DNA of 64,000 nucleotides, from the NCBI GenBank assembly GCA_963973455.1, contig CAXAZF010000003.1:1-64000 (forward strand), read 5' to 3'. Below the pieces are notes generated by a model. The model searched no databases and was not told the DNA's origin. It saw only the letters and a program-made list of their open reading frames with translations. This DNA comes from Marixanthomonas sp002364245 (GTDB lineage: Bacteria > Bacteroidota > Bacteroidia > Flavobacteriales > Flavobacteriaceae). Shown one piece after another: positions 26,194-34,187 of the stretch; position 1 is the stretch's first letter; each line of letters opens with the position of its first letter. A program made the translations under genes and the position numbers.

Positions 26194-26697
26194 TTATGAA
26201 GGGTCTACTAAGAAAAGTGGCTGGTCAAACTCTACTGGTGAGGCATCGTCTACCAATACTTTTACTATTTTTCCTGAAACTTCACTTTCAATTTCGTTGA
26301 AAAGTTTCATCGCTTCAATAACACACAACACATCTCCTTCTTTTACCGTATCACCTACTTCAACAAAAACTGGTTTGTCTGGAGATGGTTTGCGGTAAAA
26401 AGTTCCGATTATAGGAGATTTTACCGTAATGTATTTTGAATCGTCATCACCGTCTGTTCCTTTACTGTCGGCAGCAGGAGCGGCTGGAGCTTCAGTTTGT
26501 TGTGGAGCGGCCGAAGGGACAGCCTGTTGTGGCTGTGCAGCCATTGCTGGAACTTGCTGAATATATGTCGTTTTGTCTTTACCATCTTCTGTTCCGGTTT
26601 TAATGGTAATTTTAACATCGTCCATTTCAAGTTTTACTTCACTGGCTCCGGATTTTGCCACAAACTTGATTAAATTTTGAATTTCTTTTAACTTCAT
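26194..26697 (-). CDS. accB: acetyl-CoA carboxylase, biotin carboxyl carrier protein
   Basis: 167 residues. The N-terminal domain starts MKLKEIQNLIKFVAKS. A Pro/Ala-rich linker covers residues 50-78, and the biotinyl domain (SPIIGTFYR ... EAMKLFNEIES) has biotin on Lys131. AccB carries carboxybiotin from AccC to the carboxyltransferase for malonyl-CoA synthesis. An in-frame ATG at 26733 would add 12 basic residues and overlap fabH; the ATG at 26697 matches the family N-terminus and is preferred. Confidence 0.95.
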   Translation of the reverse strand: MKLKEIQNLIKFVAKSGASEVKLEMDDVKITIKTGTEDGKDKTTYIQQVPAMAAQPQQAVPSAAPQQTEAPAAPAADSKGTDGDDDSKYITVKSPIIGTFYRKPSPDKPVFVEVGDTVKEGDVLCVIEAMKLFNEIESEVSGKIVKVLVDDASPVEFDQPLFLVDPS

Positions 26698-26722
26698 ATC
26701 AGTTGGTTTAATCTTTCGTTTT

Positions 26723-27721
26723 TTATTTTGCATCGTAGGCCCATTTTAAATAAATAGCGCCCCAAGTAAAGCCTCCCCCAAAGGAAGCAAATACTAAATT
26801 ATCTCCTTTTTTTAATTGTTTTTCGTAATCGTAAATACACAGTGGTAAGGTTCCCGATGTGGTATTGCCGTACTTATGGATGTTCATCATCACTTTTTCT
26901 GAAGGAAGATTCATCCGTTTTGACGTAGCATCGATAATTCGTTTGTTGGCTTGGTGCGGTACCAACCAATTCACATCTTCCCCAGTAAGGTTGTTACGGT
27001 TCATTATTTTTTCACTTACATCTGCCATATTGGAAACTGCAAACTTAAAAACTGTTTTCCCATCTTGAAACACATAATGCTGTTTGTTTGCAACCGTTTC
27101 GGCTGAAGCTGGCATAATAGACCCGCCGGCATCGATTTTTAAGCTTTGCCTTCCTATTCCGTCGCTGCGTAAAATTTCATCTTGAACACCGTAGCCTTCT
27201 TCATTAGGTTCAAAAAGTAAGGCCCCTCCTCCATCTCCAAATATAATACATGTGGTTCTGTCTTCATAATCGATAATTGAAGACATTTTATCTGCACCAA
27301 TTAGTAATACTTTTTTGTACCTGCCAGATTCAATATATCGAGCTGCGGTTGACATTCCATATAAAAAACTGGAACATGCCGCCACAAGGTCATACGAAAA
27401 AGCGTTTACGGCACCTATTTGGGTGGCTACGTAAACGCCTGTTGCTGCTACCGGCATATCGGGTGTGGCAGTTGCCATAATCACCATATCGATATCTTTA
27501 GGGTCGGTATTACTTTTTTTGAGAAGATCTTCTGCTGCTTTAATAGCAAGATAGGAAGTTCCTTTGTCTTTATCTTTTAATATTCTACGTTCTTTAATTC
27601 CAGTACGAGCAGTTATCCACTCATCGTTGGTCTCAACCATGGTTTCGAGAATCTCATTGGTAAGGACGTAGTCCGGCACATAGCCACCGACAGCGGTAAC
27701 TGCTGCTGTGATTTTGTTCAT
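26723..27721 (-). CDS. fabH: beta-ketoacyl-ACP synthase III
   Basis: A 332-residue thiolase-fold enzyme that condenses acetyl-CoA (or branched starters) with malonyl-ACP to begin fatty acid synthesis. Catalytic Cys lies in VAACSSFLYG, His in VPHQANKR and Asn in YGNTTSGT. WITARTGIKERR is the family CoA-binding loop. It sits between rpmF and accB as in many bacteria, but a terminator hairpin after rpmF suggests at least partly separate transcription. Confidence 0.97.
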   Translation of the reverse strand: MNKITAAVTAVGGYVPDYVLTNEILETMVETNDEWITARTGIKERRILKDKDKGTSYLAIKAAEDLLKKSNTDPKDIDMVIMATATPDMPVAATGVYVATQIGAVNAFSYDLVAACSSFLYGMSTAARYIESGRYKKVLLIGADKMSSIIDYEDRTTCIIFGDGGGALLFEPNEEGYGVQDEILRSDGIGRQSLKIDAGGSIMPASAETVANKQHYVFQDGKTVFKFAVSNMADVSEKIMNRNNLTGEDVNWLVPHQANKRIIDATSKRMNLPSEKVMMNIHKYGNTTSGTLPLCIYDYEKQLKKGDNLVFASFGGGFTWGAIYLKWAYDAK

Positions 27722-27842
27722 AGATTTGAATTAAATTCACCAAAAAAAGGTTTCAAAACCTTCTAAAGGGAGTGAAAATTACTAAAAATTCATCAAAATG
27801 GAGGTTAAAATGGGTTGTTTTTAACGTTTATGAGACTAAAAA

Positions 27843-27869
27843 CAAAAAACTCCCACTGGAATGTGAGAG
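27843..27869 (-). terminator. terminator after rpmF
   Basis: On the minus strand CTC-T-CAC-ATTCCA-GTG-G-GAG (one internal mismatch) is followed by six T. It would partly separate yceD-rpmF from fabH. Confidence 0.55.
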
Positions 27870-27894
27870 CTACTTGTTTTAAAGTATGAACGTT

Positions 27895-28092
27895 CTATGC
27901 TTCAACCTCTTCAACAGCATCGATTACAATCTGTCCACGATAGTATAATTTACCTTCGTGCCAGTGTGCTCTGTGGTATAAATGAGCCTCTCCTGTAGTA
28001 GGGTCTGTTGCTATTTGAGGGGCAGTAGCTTTATAGTGTGTTCTTCTCTTATCTCTTCTTGTTTTCGAGATTTTTCTTTTAGGATGTGCCAT
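27895..28092 (-). CDS. rpmF: 50S ribosomal protein L32
   Basis: A 65-residue basic protein. It begins MAHPKRKISKTRRDKRRTHY, the L32 signature. The zinc-binding cysteines found in some L32 versions are absent, as usual for the Cys-less form. It follows yceD by 9 bases. Confidence 0.97.
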   Translation of the reverse strand: MAHPKRKISKTRRDKRRTHYKATAPQIATDPTTGEAHLYHRAHWHEGKLYYRGQIVIDAVEEVEA

Positions 28093-28101
28093 TGCTCTAT
28101 A

Positions 28102-28641
28102 TTATTTATCCGTTAATAGTTTTTTTAATTCGTTCCAGCGAGGGTCAATTTCGTTCTCGTCTGGATTTTCACTTTTTCCTTTAGGCCGCAACTCTTCGAG
28201 TTTATCGAGTATTTCGCTTTTTAATGTTCCATCTTCAACTCCGGGATGAATCTTTTTTATTGGCATAGCCAAAACAATTGATTCATAAACAAACTGTTGT
28301 ATATTTACTTCGTGACTTCCGTGAGGTAAGACTAGTAAATCTTCATCTTCCTCATTATGGTCTTCACCAAATTTTACAACAAATCTATATTCTCCGTCTA
28401 TTTTTTGATCAAATGGTTCGTTGCTTACATCACAATTTACATTTACGGTACCTTTAAAAGTTAGCGTAAATTCTAATAATGTCGCTTTTTTAACCAATAA
28501 TACATCTAGTTTTATAGCTGCATCATTAAATTCGTTATACTCAAAATGCTCAAAGAACGGTTTTTCAATTGTAAACTCAAACCGGTGCTCGCCTATTTTA
28601 AGCCCTATAAAAGGGATCGTAAATTCTTTCAATTCCTTCAT
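28102..28641 (-). CDS. yceD: YceD/DUF177 family protein (23S rRNA accumulation protein homologue)
   Basis: A 179-residue protein of the DUF177 family, which is normally encoded just before rpmF. Visible features are the C-D of NCDVSNEPF (core of the family's CxxC-like region) and the C-terminal motif IDPRWNELKKLL. DUF177 proteins are linked to 23S rRNA/50S assembly. ATG 28641 is chosen over an in-frame GTG two codons upstream. A TATCTTTG box and a small 5'-UTR hairpin lie upstream. Confidence 0.88.
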   Translation of the reverse strand: MKELKEFTIPFIGLKIGEHRFEFTIEKPFFEHFEYNEFNDAAIKLDVLLVKKATLLEFTLTFKGTVNVNCDVSNEPFDQKIDGEYRFVVKFGEDHNEEDEDLLVLPHGSHEVNIQQFVYESIVLAMPIKKIHPGVEDGTLKSEILDKLEELRPKGKSENPDENEIDPRWNELKKLLTDK

Positions 28642-28665
28642 AATCACACCAATTTCTCATTCCTA

Positions 28666-28679
28666 CCTTACTTGTAAGG
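28666..28679 (-). promoter_or_regulatory. hairpin in the yceD-rpmF 5' leader
   Basis: Inverted repeat CCTTAC-TT-GTAAGG lies between the -7 box and the yceD ATG, within the first bases of the predicted transcript. It could stabilise the mRNA 5' end or bind a regulator. No known element recognised. Confidence 0.4.
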
Positions 28680-28685
28680 CGGGTG

Positions 28686-28693
28686 CAAAGATA
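28686..28693 (-). promoter_or_regulatory. -7 box (TATCTTTG) of yceD-rpmF
   Basis: Exact TAnnTTTG on the minus strand, 44 bases before the yceD ATG and downstream of the pdxA stop. Confidence 0.65.
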
Positions 28694-28719
28694 AAAAATT
28701 ATTTGAATAGCAAATTATT

Positions 28720-29784
28720 TTATCGTTTCTTTTTTGAAAAGGATTTTTTTTGACTGGTTTTTAAAGGATTTTTAGAGATTTTCTTATACTCTTTTCGCTT
28801 CTTAAAAATTTGAATAGCATTAAAAACCGCCTCTTTGAACGATTCAAAATCTGCTTCGTTTTTTCCGGCGACATCGTAGGCTGTGCCGTGGTCTGGCGAT
28901 GTTCTAACTCTATTTAGTCCTGCTGTATAATTTACTCCTTTACCAAAAGCAAGTGTTTTAAAAGGAATCAAGCCTTGATCGTGATACGAAGCAATAATAG
29001 CATCAAAATTTTTATAATTTCCTGAACCAAAAAAGCTATCTGCCGCATATGGACCGTATACCAATTTGTCATTTTTCCGAAGAATTTCCAAACTAGGCTT
29101 TAAAACGGTATCATCTTCATTGCCAATAACTCCATTATCGCCATTATGTGGATTTATGCCCAAAACGGCAATTTTAGGTTTCCGTATTCCAAAATCCTTT
29201 ATTAATGTGTTATAAATCGTATTGATTTTCTTGTCTATTACTTCTGAAGTAATATTTTTTGCCACGTCTTTCACTGCTACATGATCGGTAAGCAACCCAA
29301 CTCGTAAACTGCCTGAAATCATAAGCATTAAACTGTTGCCTTTTAACTCTTGTGCTAAATAATTTGTGTGACCTGGGAAAGTAAAACTCTCAGATTGAAT
29401 GTTAGATTTGTTGATAGGGGCCGTCACCAAAACATCAACTTTTTTATCTTTTAATGCTGAAACGGCAGTTTTGAGTGATTTTATCGCGTACTCGCCTATT
29501 TTTTTATCTTCTTTCCCAAAATTGATATCGACGTGCTCTTCCCAAACGTTGAGTACATTTACTTTTTTATGAGCGATTTTATCAAGAGAATCTATTCCGT
29601 GGAGGTTAATTTCAAGATTATATTGTTTTTTAAAGAAGGACATTAATTTAACAGAAGCAAAAATTACTGGAGTGCAAAACTCTAACATTCGGGAATCCTC
29701 AAATGTTTTAAGCACTATTTCACTGCCTATTCCGTTAAGATCGCCTATCGAAATCCCTACAATTGTTTTTTCCTTCTTCGCCAT
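28720..29784 (-). CDS. pdxA: 4-hydroxythreonine-4-phosphate dehydrogenase
   Basis: A 354-residue NAD-dependent enzyme of pyridoxal phosphate synthesis (DXP-dependent route). It shows VGISIGDLNGIGSE at the N-terminus, the metal ligand His in FPGHTNYLAQ, INPHNGDNG, SYHDQGLIPFK and TSPDHGTAYDVAG. A Lys-rich tail after residue 330 is an addition to the family core. It is divergent from ribE, with overlapping promoters between them. Confidence 0.95.
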   Translation of the reverse strand: MAKKEKTIVGISIGDLNGIGSEIVLKTFEDSRMLEFCTPVIFASVKLMSFFKKQYNLEINLHGIDSLDKIAHKKVNVLNVWEEHVDINFGKEDKKIGEYAIKSLKTAVSALKDKKVDVLVTAPINKSNIQSESFTFPGHTNYLAQELKGNSLMLMISGSLRVGLLTDHVAVKDVAKNITSEVIDKKINTIYNTLIKDFGIRKPKIAVLGINPHNGDNGVIGNEDDTVLKPSLEILRKNDKLVYGPYAADSFFGSGNYKNFDAIIASYHDQGLIPFKTLAFGKGVNYTAGLNRVRTSPDHGTAYDVAGKNEADFESFKEAVFNAIQIFKKRKEYKKISKNPLKTSQKKSFSKKKR

Positions 29785-29809
29785 AACCTCTAATGCGGTT
29801 TTTAATTTC

Positions 29810-29817
29810 TATTTTTG
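29810..29817 (+). promoter_or_regulatory. -7 box (TATTTTTG) of ribE
   Basis: Exact TAnnTTTG, 25 bases before the ribE ATG. Confidence 0.65.
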
Positions 29818-29822
29818 CAGTA

Positions 29823-29830
29823 CAAATGTA
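29823..29830 (-). promoter_or_regulatory. -7 box (TACATTTG) of pdxA
   Basis: Exact TAnnTTTG on the minus strand, 38 bases before the pdxA ATG. It is only 5 bases from the divergent ribE box, so the two promoters face away from each other with overlapping polymerase footprints. Confidence 0.6.
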
Positions 29831-29842
29831 ACTAATTTAAGG

Positions 29843-30433
29843 ATGTTTACAGGAATTATTGAGCGGGTTGGGAAAATAAAAACTCTCACCAAAGAAGGTA
29901 GTAATCTACATATAGAAATAGCAAGTGACCTTTCTTCGGAATTAAAAATAGACCAAAGCGTAGCACACAACGGTGTCTGCCTTACCGTAGTTGAAGTTAA
30001 AAACGACAGCTATATAGTAACTGCTATAGATGAAACATTGCAAAAAACCAATCTTGGAGATCTTGCCAAAGGCAACTTTATAAACTTAGAACGTGCCATG
30101 AAGCTTGGTGATCGGTTAGACGGTCATATAGTTCAAGGCCACGTAGACCAAGTGGGAGTTTGTAAATCGGTTATAGAAGCAAATGGAAGTTGGATTTTCA
30201 CGTTTACCTATAAAGCAGAAAAAGGAAATGTAACTATCGAAAAAGGCTCGATTACCATTAATGGGGTGAGCCTTACGGTTGTCAATTCAAAAGAAAATGA
30301 GTTTAGCGTTGCTATTATTCCATATACTTATGAAAATACGGGTTTTAAAGAAATAAAAAAGGATACAATTGTTAATCTAGAATTTGATGTAGTGGGAAAA
30401 TACGTGAGCCGAATTACGCAGGGATATCGGTAG
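29843..30433 (+). CDS. ribE: riboflavin synthase, alpha subunit
   Basis: A 196-residue enzyme made of two homologous halves. It starts MFTGIIERVGKI with the FTGIIE signature. HNGVCLTVVEV in half one and INGVSLTVVNS in half two are the paired lumazine-binding motifs, and GHIVQGHVDQVG is also typical. It dismutates two lumazines to riboflavin. The ATG at 29843 is chosen because the family starts there; an in-frame upstream extension runs antisense through pdxA. No FMN riboswitch fits in the 58-base gap. Confidence 0.96.
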   Translation: MFTGIIERVGKIKTLTKEGSNLHIEIASDLSSELKIDQSVAHNGVCLTVVEVKNDSYIVTAIDETLQKTNLGDLAKGNFINLERAMKLGDRLDGHIVQGHVDQVGVCKSVIEANGSWIFTFTYKAEKGNVTIEKGSITINGVSLTVVNSKENEFSVAIIPYTYENTGFKEIKKDTIVNLEFDVVGKYVSRITQGYR

Positions 30434-30653
30434 CGCGGTATTTTTTTATAAGAAAGTAGATTCCCAAAGCCAGTCCTAATCCTAAAATGATAAGAATTTG
30501 ATCATCAATTGGTAGTCCTGCTGGTCCGGCTGGTTTATTTTCTGGATTAGGCTGAGGAGGCCCATTAGATTCTGATATAGATTGTCCGTAACTTAGTACA
30601 TTACTATATAAGCTAAGTGCAAAGGTTAATATGAAAATGATTCGGGATCGCAT
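30414..30653 (-). CDS. small secreted/membrane hypothetical protein
   Basis: A 79-residue protein. A signal peptide (cleavage near YGQS) precedes a Pro/Gly/Asn-rich spacer (GPPQPNPENKPAGPAG), the motif LPIDDQILIILGLGLALGIYFL (a C-terminal membrane helix) and a short basic tail. I recall this layout in many small flavobacterial proteins of unknown role. Its last 20 bases overlap the end of ribE on the opposite strand. Confidence 0.72.
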   Translation of the reverse strand: MRSRIIFILTFALSLYSNVLSYGQSISESNGPPQPNPENKPAGPAGLPIDDQILIILGLGLALGIYFLIKKYRATDIPA

Positions 30654-30828
30654 AATAGGGCTCTAAAGTACTATTTTTTTATTAATTTCAAAGTAAAAAT
30701 AAAGTTATCCAATAATTATTAACTCATTTTGCCGTTTTATATTACAGTTTCATATAAAAAAGTAATACGAAATTGAAAACTTATCTTTGCAAAATTAAAA
30801 AAGAACTAAACCTCTTAAACCAAAAAAG

Positions 30829-30902
30829 TGGTCCCACATGGGCTCGAACCATGGACCCCCTGATTATGAGTCAGGTGCTCTAACCAGCTGAGCTATGGGA
30901 CC
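30829..30902 (-). tRNA. tRNA with anticodon CAU, probably tRNA-Ile2 (lysidine-modified)
   Basis: Minus-strand cloverleaf of 74 bases: acceptor GGTCCCA/TGGGACC, D arm GCTC...GAGC, anticodon stem CCTGA/TCAGG, loop CTCATAA, T arm CATGG-TTCGAGC-CCATG, discriminator A. Anticodon is CAU. C4-G69, C5-G68 and U29-A41, described as TilS recognition elements, are all present. This favours tRNA-Ile2 over elongator Met. It lacks the initiator hallmarks (mismatched 1:72, GGG/CCC anticodon stem). Confidence 0.9.
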
Positions 30903-30912
30903 GGACTGGCTG

Positions 30913-30920
30913 CAAATGTA
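30913..30920 (-). promoter_or_regulatory. -7 box (TACATTTG) of tRNA(CAU)
   Basis: Exact TAnnTTTG 10 bases before the tRNA 5' end. The same octamer stands 11 bases before tRNA-Cys. Confidence 0.65.
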
Positions 30921-30975
30921 AAACACTTTACAGTTAATGCAAACATTTTTTGCAATTATTGCAAATTTAAATATT

Positions 30976-31377
30976 TTATTCTATTTCTTGGCATAGCTCA
31001 ATTAATACACCATTGGTCGATTTTGGGTGCAAAAAAGCAACTAACTTATTGTCGGCCCCTTTTTTAGGTTCCTCATTAATAACCGTAAAGCCTTCAGTTA
31101 TCAGTCGTTTAATTTCGTCCTTTATATTACTTACGGAAAATGCAATGTGATGGATTCCTTCACCCTTTTTTTCAATGAATTTTGCAATAGGACTATCTGG
31201 GTTAGTAGCTTCTAATAATTCTATCTTACTTTCACCACACTTAAAAAAAGAAGTTGTTACGCCCTCTCGCTCTACACTTTCGGTTTTGTAATGTTCGTAG
31301 CCCAACAAACTTTTGTAAATTTTGTTTGCTTCGGTAATATTCTTTACGGCAATGCCAATATGTTCAATTTTTTCCAT
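30976..31377 (-). CDS. mce: methylmalonyl-CoA epimerase
   Basis: A 133-residue vicinal-oxygen-chelate protein. It starts EKIEHIGIAVKNI with the metal-binding His. HHIAFSVSNI carries the second His, and the C-terminal strand VLIELCQ supplies the Glu ligand. It interconverts R- and S-methylmalonyl-CoA in propionate metabolism. The mutase is not in this window. A TAATTTTG box (31400-31407, minus) lies 22 bases before the ATG. Confidence 0.92.
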   Translation of the reverse strand: MEKIEHIGIAVKNITEANKIYKSLLGYEHYKTESVEREGVTTSFFKCGESKIELLEATNPDSPIAKFIEKKGEGIHHIAFSVSNIKDEIKRLITEGFTVINEEPKKGADNKLVAFLHPKSTNGVLIELCQEIE

Positions 31378-31399
31378 TTGTATAACTCTTTTTCTATTT

Positions 31400-31407
31400 C
31401 AAAATTA
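31400..31407 (-). promoter_or_regulatory. -7 box (TAATTTTG) of mce
   Basis: Exact TAnnTTTG on the minus strand, 22 bases before the mce ATG. Confidence 0.55.
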
Positions 31408-31515
31408 CTAAATCTTTATGGCAGCTTCTTTATTTATTTCAGAAGAAAAATTCATATTTCAAATTTTAAACAACAGTCAACCGGTTAATTAAACAGTTGT
31501 TAGCATTAATTGTCC

Positions 31516-31523
31516 TATTTTTG
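31516..31523 (+). promoter_or_regulatory. -7 box (TATTTTTG) abutting the rbfA start
   Basis: Exact TAnnTTTG, 4 bases before the ATG at 31528, with TTG at 31497-31499 in the -33 position. Implies a leaderless or nearly leaderless mRNA. Confidence 0.65.
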
Positions 31524-31527
31524 CAAT

Positions 31528-31929
31528 ATGAGTACGACAGAAAGTAACAGACAAAAGAAAATTGCAGGGGTATTGCAAAACGACCTTGCCAAGGTTTTAC
31601 AAGAATTGCTTCGCGAATCGGGGCAGTTTAGCACTATTTTAACCGTATCTAAAGTTTCGGTAACGGTCGATCTTTCCATTGCGAAGGTATATGTGAGTGT
31701 TTTTCCTTCAGATAAAGCAGAAGCTATTATTAAAGAGTTAAAGCAACTTACCCCAAAAATTAAGCATCAAATTGCACAACTTACCAAGCACCAGCTTCGG
31801 AAGATGCCCGACCTTTCTTTTTACAATGACGATTCTATGGAATACATTCAAAACATAGAAAAAGCGGTAAAAGACAAAGAAAACCCAATTGAAAACCCGG
31901 ATTTGCTCCCAAGAAGAAAAAAATCGTAA
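31528..31929 (+). CDS. rbfA: 30S ribosome-binding factor RbfA
   Basis: A 133-residue KH-fold protein that helps mature the 16S rRNA 5' helix. It shows RQKKIAGVLQNDLAKVLQELL at the start, VTVDLSIAKVYVSVF and the C-terminal RKMPDLSFYNDDSMEY signature. ATG 31528 gives the family N-terminus; the in-frame region upstream contains the promoter. Followed after 2 bases by the LolC/E-like permease. Confidence 0.94.
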   Translation: MSTTESNRQKKIAGVLQNDLAKVLQELLRESGQFSTILTVSKVSVTVDLSIAKVYVSVFPSDKAEAIIKELKQLTPKIKHQIAQLTKHQLRKMPDLSFYNDDSMEYIQNIEKAVKDKENPIENPDLLPRRKKS

Positions 31930-31931
31930 TC

Positions 31932-33137
31932 TTGAAATTCCCGCTCTACATCGCTAAGCGGTATTTATTTTCAAAAAGCAGTAATAACGCAATAAATATT
32001 ATTACAGGTATTGCAGCTGTTGGTGTGGTAGTGGGTGCTATGTCTTTGTTTATTGTACTTTCCGGTTTTTCTGGATTGAAAGATTTCAGTCTTCAGTTTA
32101 CTAATGTTTTTGATAGTGATTTAAAAGTATTTCCTGAAAGCGGAAAAACAATTAATTTTTCAGAAGCTTCCGAAGAAAAACTAAGAAACATCTCAGGCAT
32201 TGAAAGCTTTTCAAAAGTGATTGAAGAACGGGTTTTTCTTCAATATAAAGGTCGAAACCATATTGCCTACATTAAAGGTGTAGATGAAAACTACAATGCT
32301 GTAAACCCAACCGATAGTATTATATTTTTAAGCAAATGGTTTACAGCCGGACAACAAGAAGTGGTTATCGGCTTTAACATTGCCCATAAACTTTCCTTGG
32401 GTGTGAATGATTATACCGATTTGCTGGATATTTACGTACCGCGCCCGGGAACTGGTCAAATTCTGGCCACCGATGTTGCAAACGCTTTTACCAAACGCAA
32501 CGCCGTAGTATCTGGTATTTATGATGTAAATGAAGAATTGAACAGCAAATATGTGTTTAGCGATATTGGTTTTGCCCGGGACTTGCTGAAATTGGACAGC
32601 ACCACCGTTTCGTCCATTGAACTGAAATTGAAGCCCGGTGTTTCAGAAGAAGATATACGAAAAGAAATCCAGCCTATTTTTTCAGAAGAAGTGCTCATCA
32701 AAAACCGTATTCAGCAAAACGATGCATTGTATAAAATGCTGAATACCGAAAACATAGCCGTGTACCTTATCTTTACATTGGTACTAATTATCGCTCTTTT
32801 TAATGTAGTTGGATCTATTATTGTGATGATTCTCGATAAACGAAAGGACATTAAAACGCTCTATAATTTAGGAACTACCGTGAAAGATATCCGCAAGATT
32901 TTCTTTTTACAGGGAACGCTCATGACCACTTTTGGTGGGTTGTTGGGTATTGGTCTAGGTATATTATTGGTATGGGCTCAATTACAATTTGAGTTTGTCA
33001 ACATTACGCAAACATTGGCCTATCCAGTAAAGTTTAAAATTATTAATGTGCTAATCGTTTTTGTTACAATTACTGTTTTAGGGATAATTGCTTCAAAAAT
33101 TGCTTCGAGCAGAGTACGGAAGAAATTACTTGCCTAA
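31932..33137 (+). CDS. FtsX/LolC-LolE family ABC transporter permease
   Basis: A 401-residue inner-membrane protein. The N-terminus FPLYIAKRYLFSKSSNNAINIITGIA leads into TM1. A large periplasmic domain (about residues 45-265) and three C-terminal membrane helices (about 275-300, 320-345, 365-390) with the FtsX-type core follow. This is the topology of LolC/LolE, which extract lipoproteins from the inner membrane. The ATPase partner is elsewhere. TTG start 2 bases after rbfA. Its stop overlaps the convergent dusB gene by 4 bases. Confidence 0.88.
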   Translation: MKFPLYIAKRYLFSKSSNNAINIITGIAAVGVVVGAMSLFIVLSGFSGLKDFSLQFTNVFDSDLKVFPESGKTINFSEASEEKLRNISGIESFSKVIEERVFLQYKGRNHIAYIKGVDENYNAVNPTDSIIFLSKWFTAGQQEVVIGFNIAHKLSLGVNDYTDLLDIYVPRPGTGQILATDVANAFTKRNAVVSGIYDVNEELNSKYVFSDIGFARDLLKLDSTTVSSIELKLKPGVSEEDIRKEIQPIFSEEVLIKNRIQQNDALYKMLNTENIAVYLIFTLVLIIALFNVVGSIIVMILDKRKDIKTLYNLGTTVKDIRKIFFLQGTLMTTFGGLLGIGLGILLVWAQLQFEFVNITQTLAYPVKFKIINVLIVFVTITVLGIIASKIASSRVRKKLLA

Positions 33138-34126
33138 ACAAACTGGTGATCACCAAATTTTTGCAATACCTCATCAAAAGCAGCAAAAACATCAGCGCTA
33201 TCGTCACTGGTCACCATTTTCATTCGGTAGGGTTTAAAGTCTGGGATACCTTTAAAATAATTGGTATAATGACGGCGGGTTTCAAAAACACCTAACTTTT
33301 CACCTTTCCAATCGATGGACATTTGCAGGTGGCGGCGAGCAGCTTCCACACGTTCTTCCATCGTTGGTGGTAATGCATGTTTGCCGGTTTTAAAATAGTG
33401 CTTAACTTCTTTAAAAAACCAAGGATAACCAATGCTTGCACGGCCTATCATCGCGCCGTCAAGACCGAATTTATCTCGCATTTCCATCGCTCTTTCTGGA
33501 GTATCGACATCACCATTTCCAAAAACTGGGATGTGCATTCTAGGGTTGTTTTTCACCTCAGCAATAGGTTTCCAATCAGCATTACCTTTGTACATCTGTG
33601 CACGGGTGCGGCCATGAATGGAAATAGCTTGACACCCTACATCTTGTAGGCGTTCGGCTACTTCTTTTATCATAATTGTATTTTCGTCCCAACCCAAGCG
33701 GGTTTTTACAGTAACGGGTAATTTGGTATGTTTTACCATGGCTTCGGTCAATGAAACCATTAAATCAATATCCTTTAAAATGCCGGCCCCGGCGCCTTTG
33801 CTCACTACTTTTTTAACAGGACAACCAAAGTTTATGTCGATAATATCAGGGCCGCTGGCTTCTACGATTTCTACACTTTGAAGCATTGAATCCAAGTTGG
33901 CACCAAAAATCTGAATGCCCACAGGACGCTCTTTTTCATAAATATCTAGCTTCATCACGCTTTTGGCGGCATCACGTATTAACCCTTCCGAAGAAATAAA
34001 TTCTGTATACACCACATCGGCTCCCTGCTCTTTACAAAGTGCACGAAAAGGTGGGTCGCTCACATCTTCCATGGGTGCGAGTAACAATGGGAAATCGCCG
34101 ACGTCTATGTTTCCTATTTTTGCCAT
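33134..34126 (-). CDS. dusB: tRNA-dihydrouridine synthase
   Basis: A 330-residue FMN enzyme that reduces uridines in the tRNA D loop. It shows LLAPMEDVSDPPFR, the catalytic Cys in INFGCPVKKVVSKGAGAG, VTVKTRLGWD, the phosphate-binding IPVFGNGDV and GAMIGRASIGYPWFF. Overall it fits the DusB subgroup. A TAATTTTG box lies on the minus strand at 34188-34195, 61 bases before the ATG. Confidence 0.94.
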   Translation of the reverse strand: MAKIGNIDVGDFPLLLAPMEDVSDPPFRALCKEQGADVVYTEFISSEGLIRDAAKSVMKLDIYEKERPVGIQIFGANLDSMLQSVEIVEASGPDIIDINFGCPVKKVVSKGAGAGILKDIDLMVSLTEAMVKHTKLPVTVKTRLGWDENTIMIKEVAERLQDVGCQAISIHGRTRAQMYKGNADWKPIAEVKNNPRMHIPVFGNGDVDTPERAMEMRDKFGLDGAMIGRASIGYPWFFKEVKHYFKTGKHALPPTMEERVEAARRHLQMSIDWKGEKLGVFETRRHYTNYFKGIPDFKPYRMKMVTSDDSADVFAAFDEVLQKFGDHQFV

Positions 34127-34150
34127 ACTTTGGCTCCGCTCAGCATGACA
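34127..34150. repeat. possible copy of a dispersed Bacteroidota intergenic repeat
   Basis: The stretch ACTTTGGCTCCGCTCAGCATGACA directly behind dusB is much more GC-rich than its surroundings. It resembles the CGACTCCGCTCAGCATGACA-type dispersed sequence I recall from flavobacterial intergenic regions. A second copy is not visible in this window, so the call rests on memory of similar sequences. Confidence 0.35.
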
Positions 34151-34187
34151 GCACGCTTGTTGCAGAAATTTTAAGTTTTTACAATTG

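Noticed and set aside
26698..26733. Longer accB start overlapping fabH
   Set aside because: It adds 12 basic residues not expected in AccB, and the internal ATG matches the family N-terminus.
29672..29842. In-frame N-terminal extension of ribE
   Set aside because: It runs antisense through pdxA and across the ribE promoter. The family signature begins exactly at ATG 29843.
29785..29842. FMN riboswitch before ribE
   Set aside because: The gap is 58 bases, too short for the roughly 140-base RFN element, and none of its conserved segments is visible.
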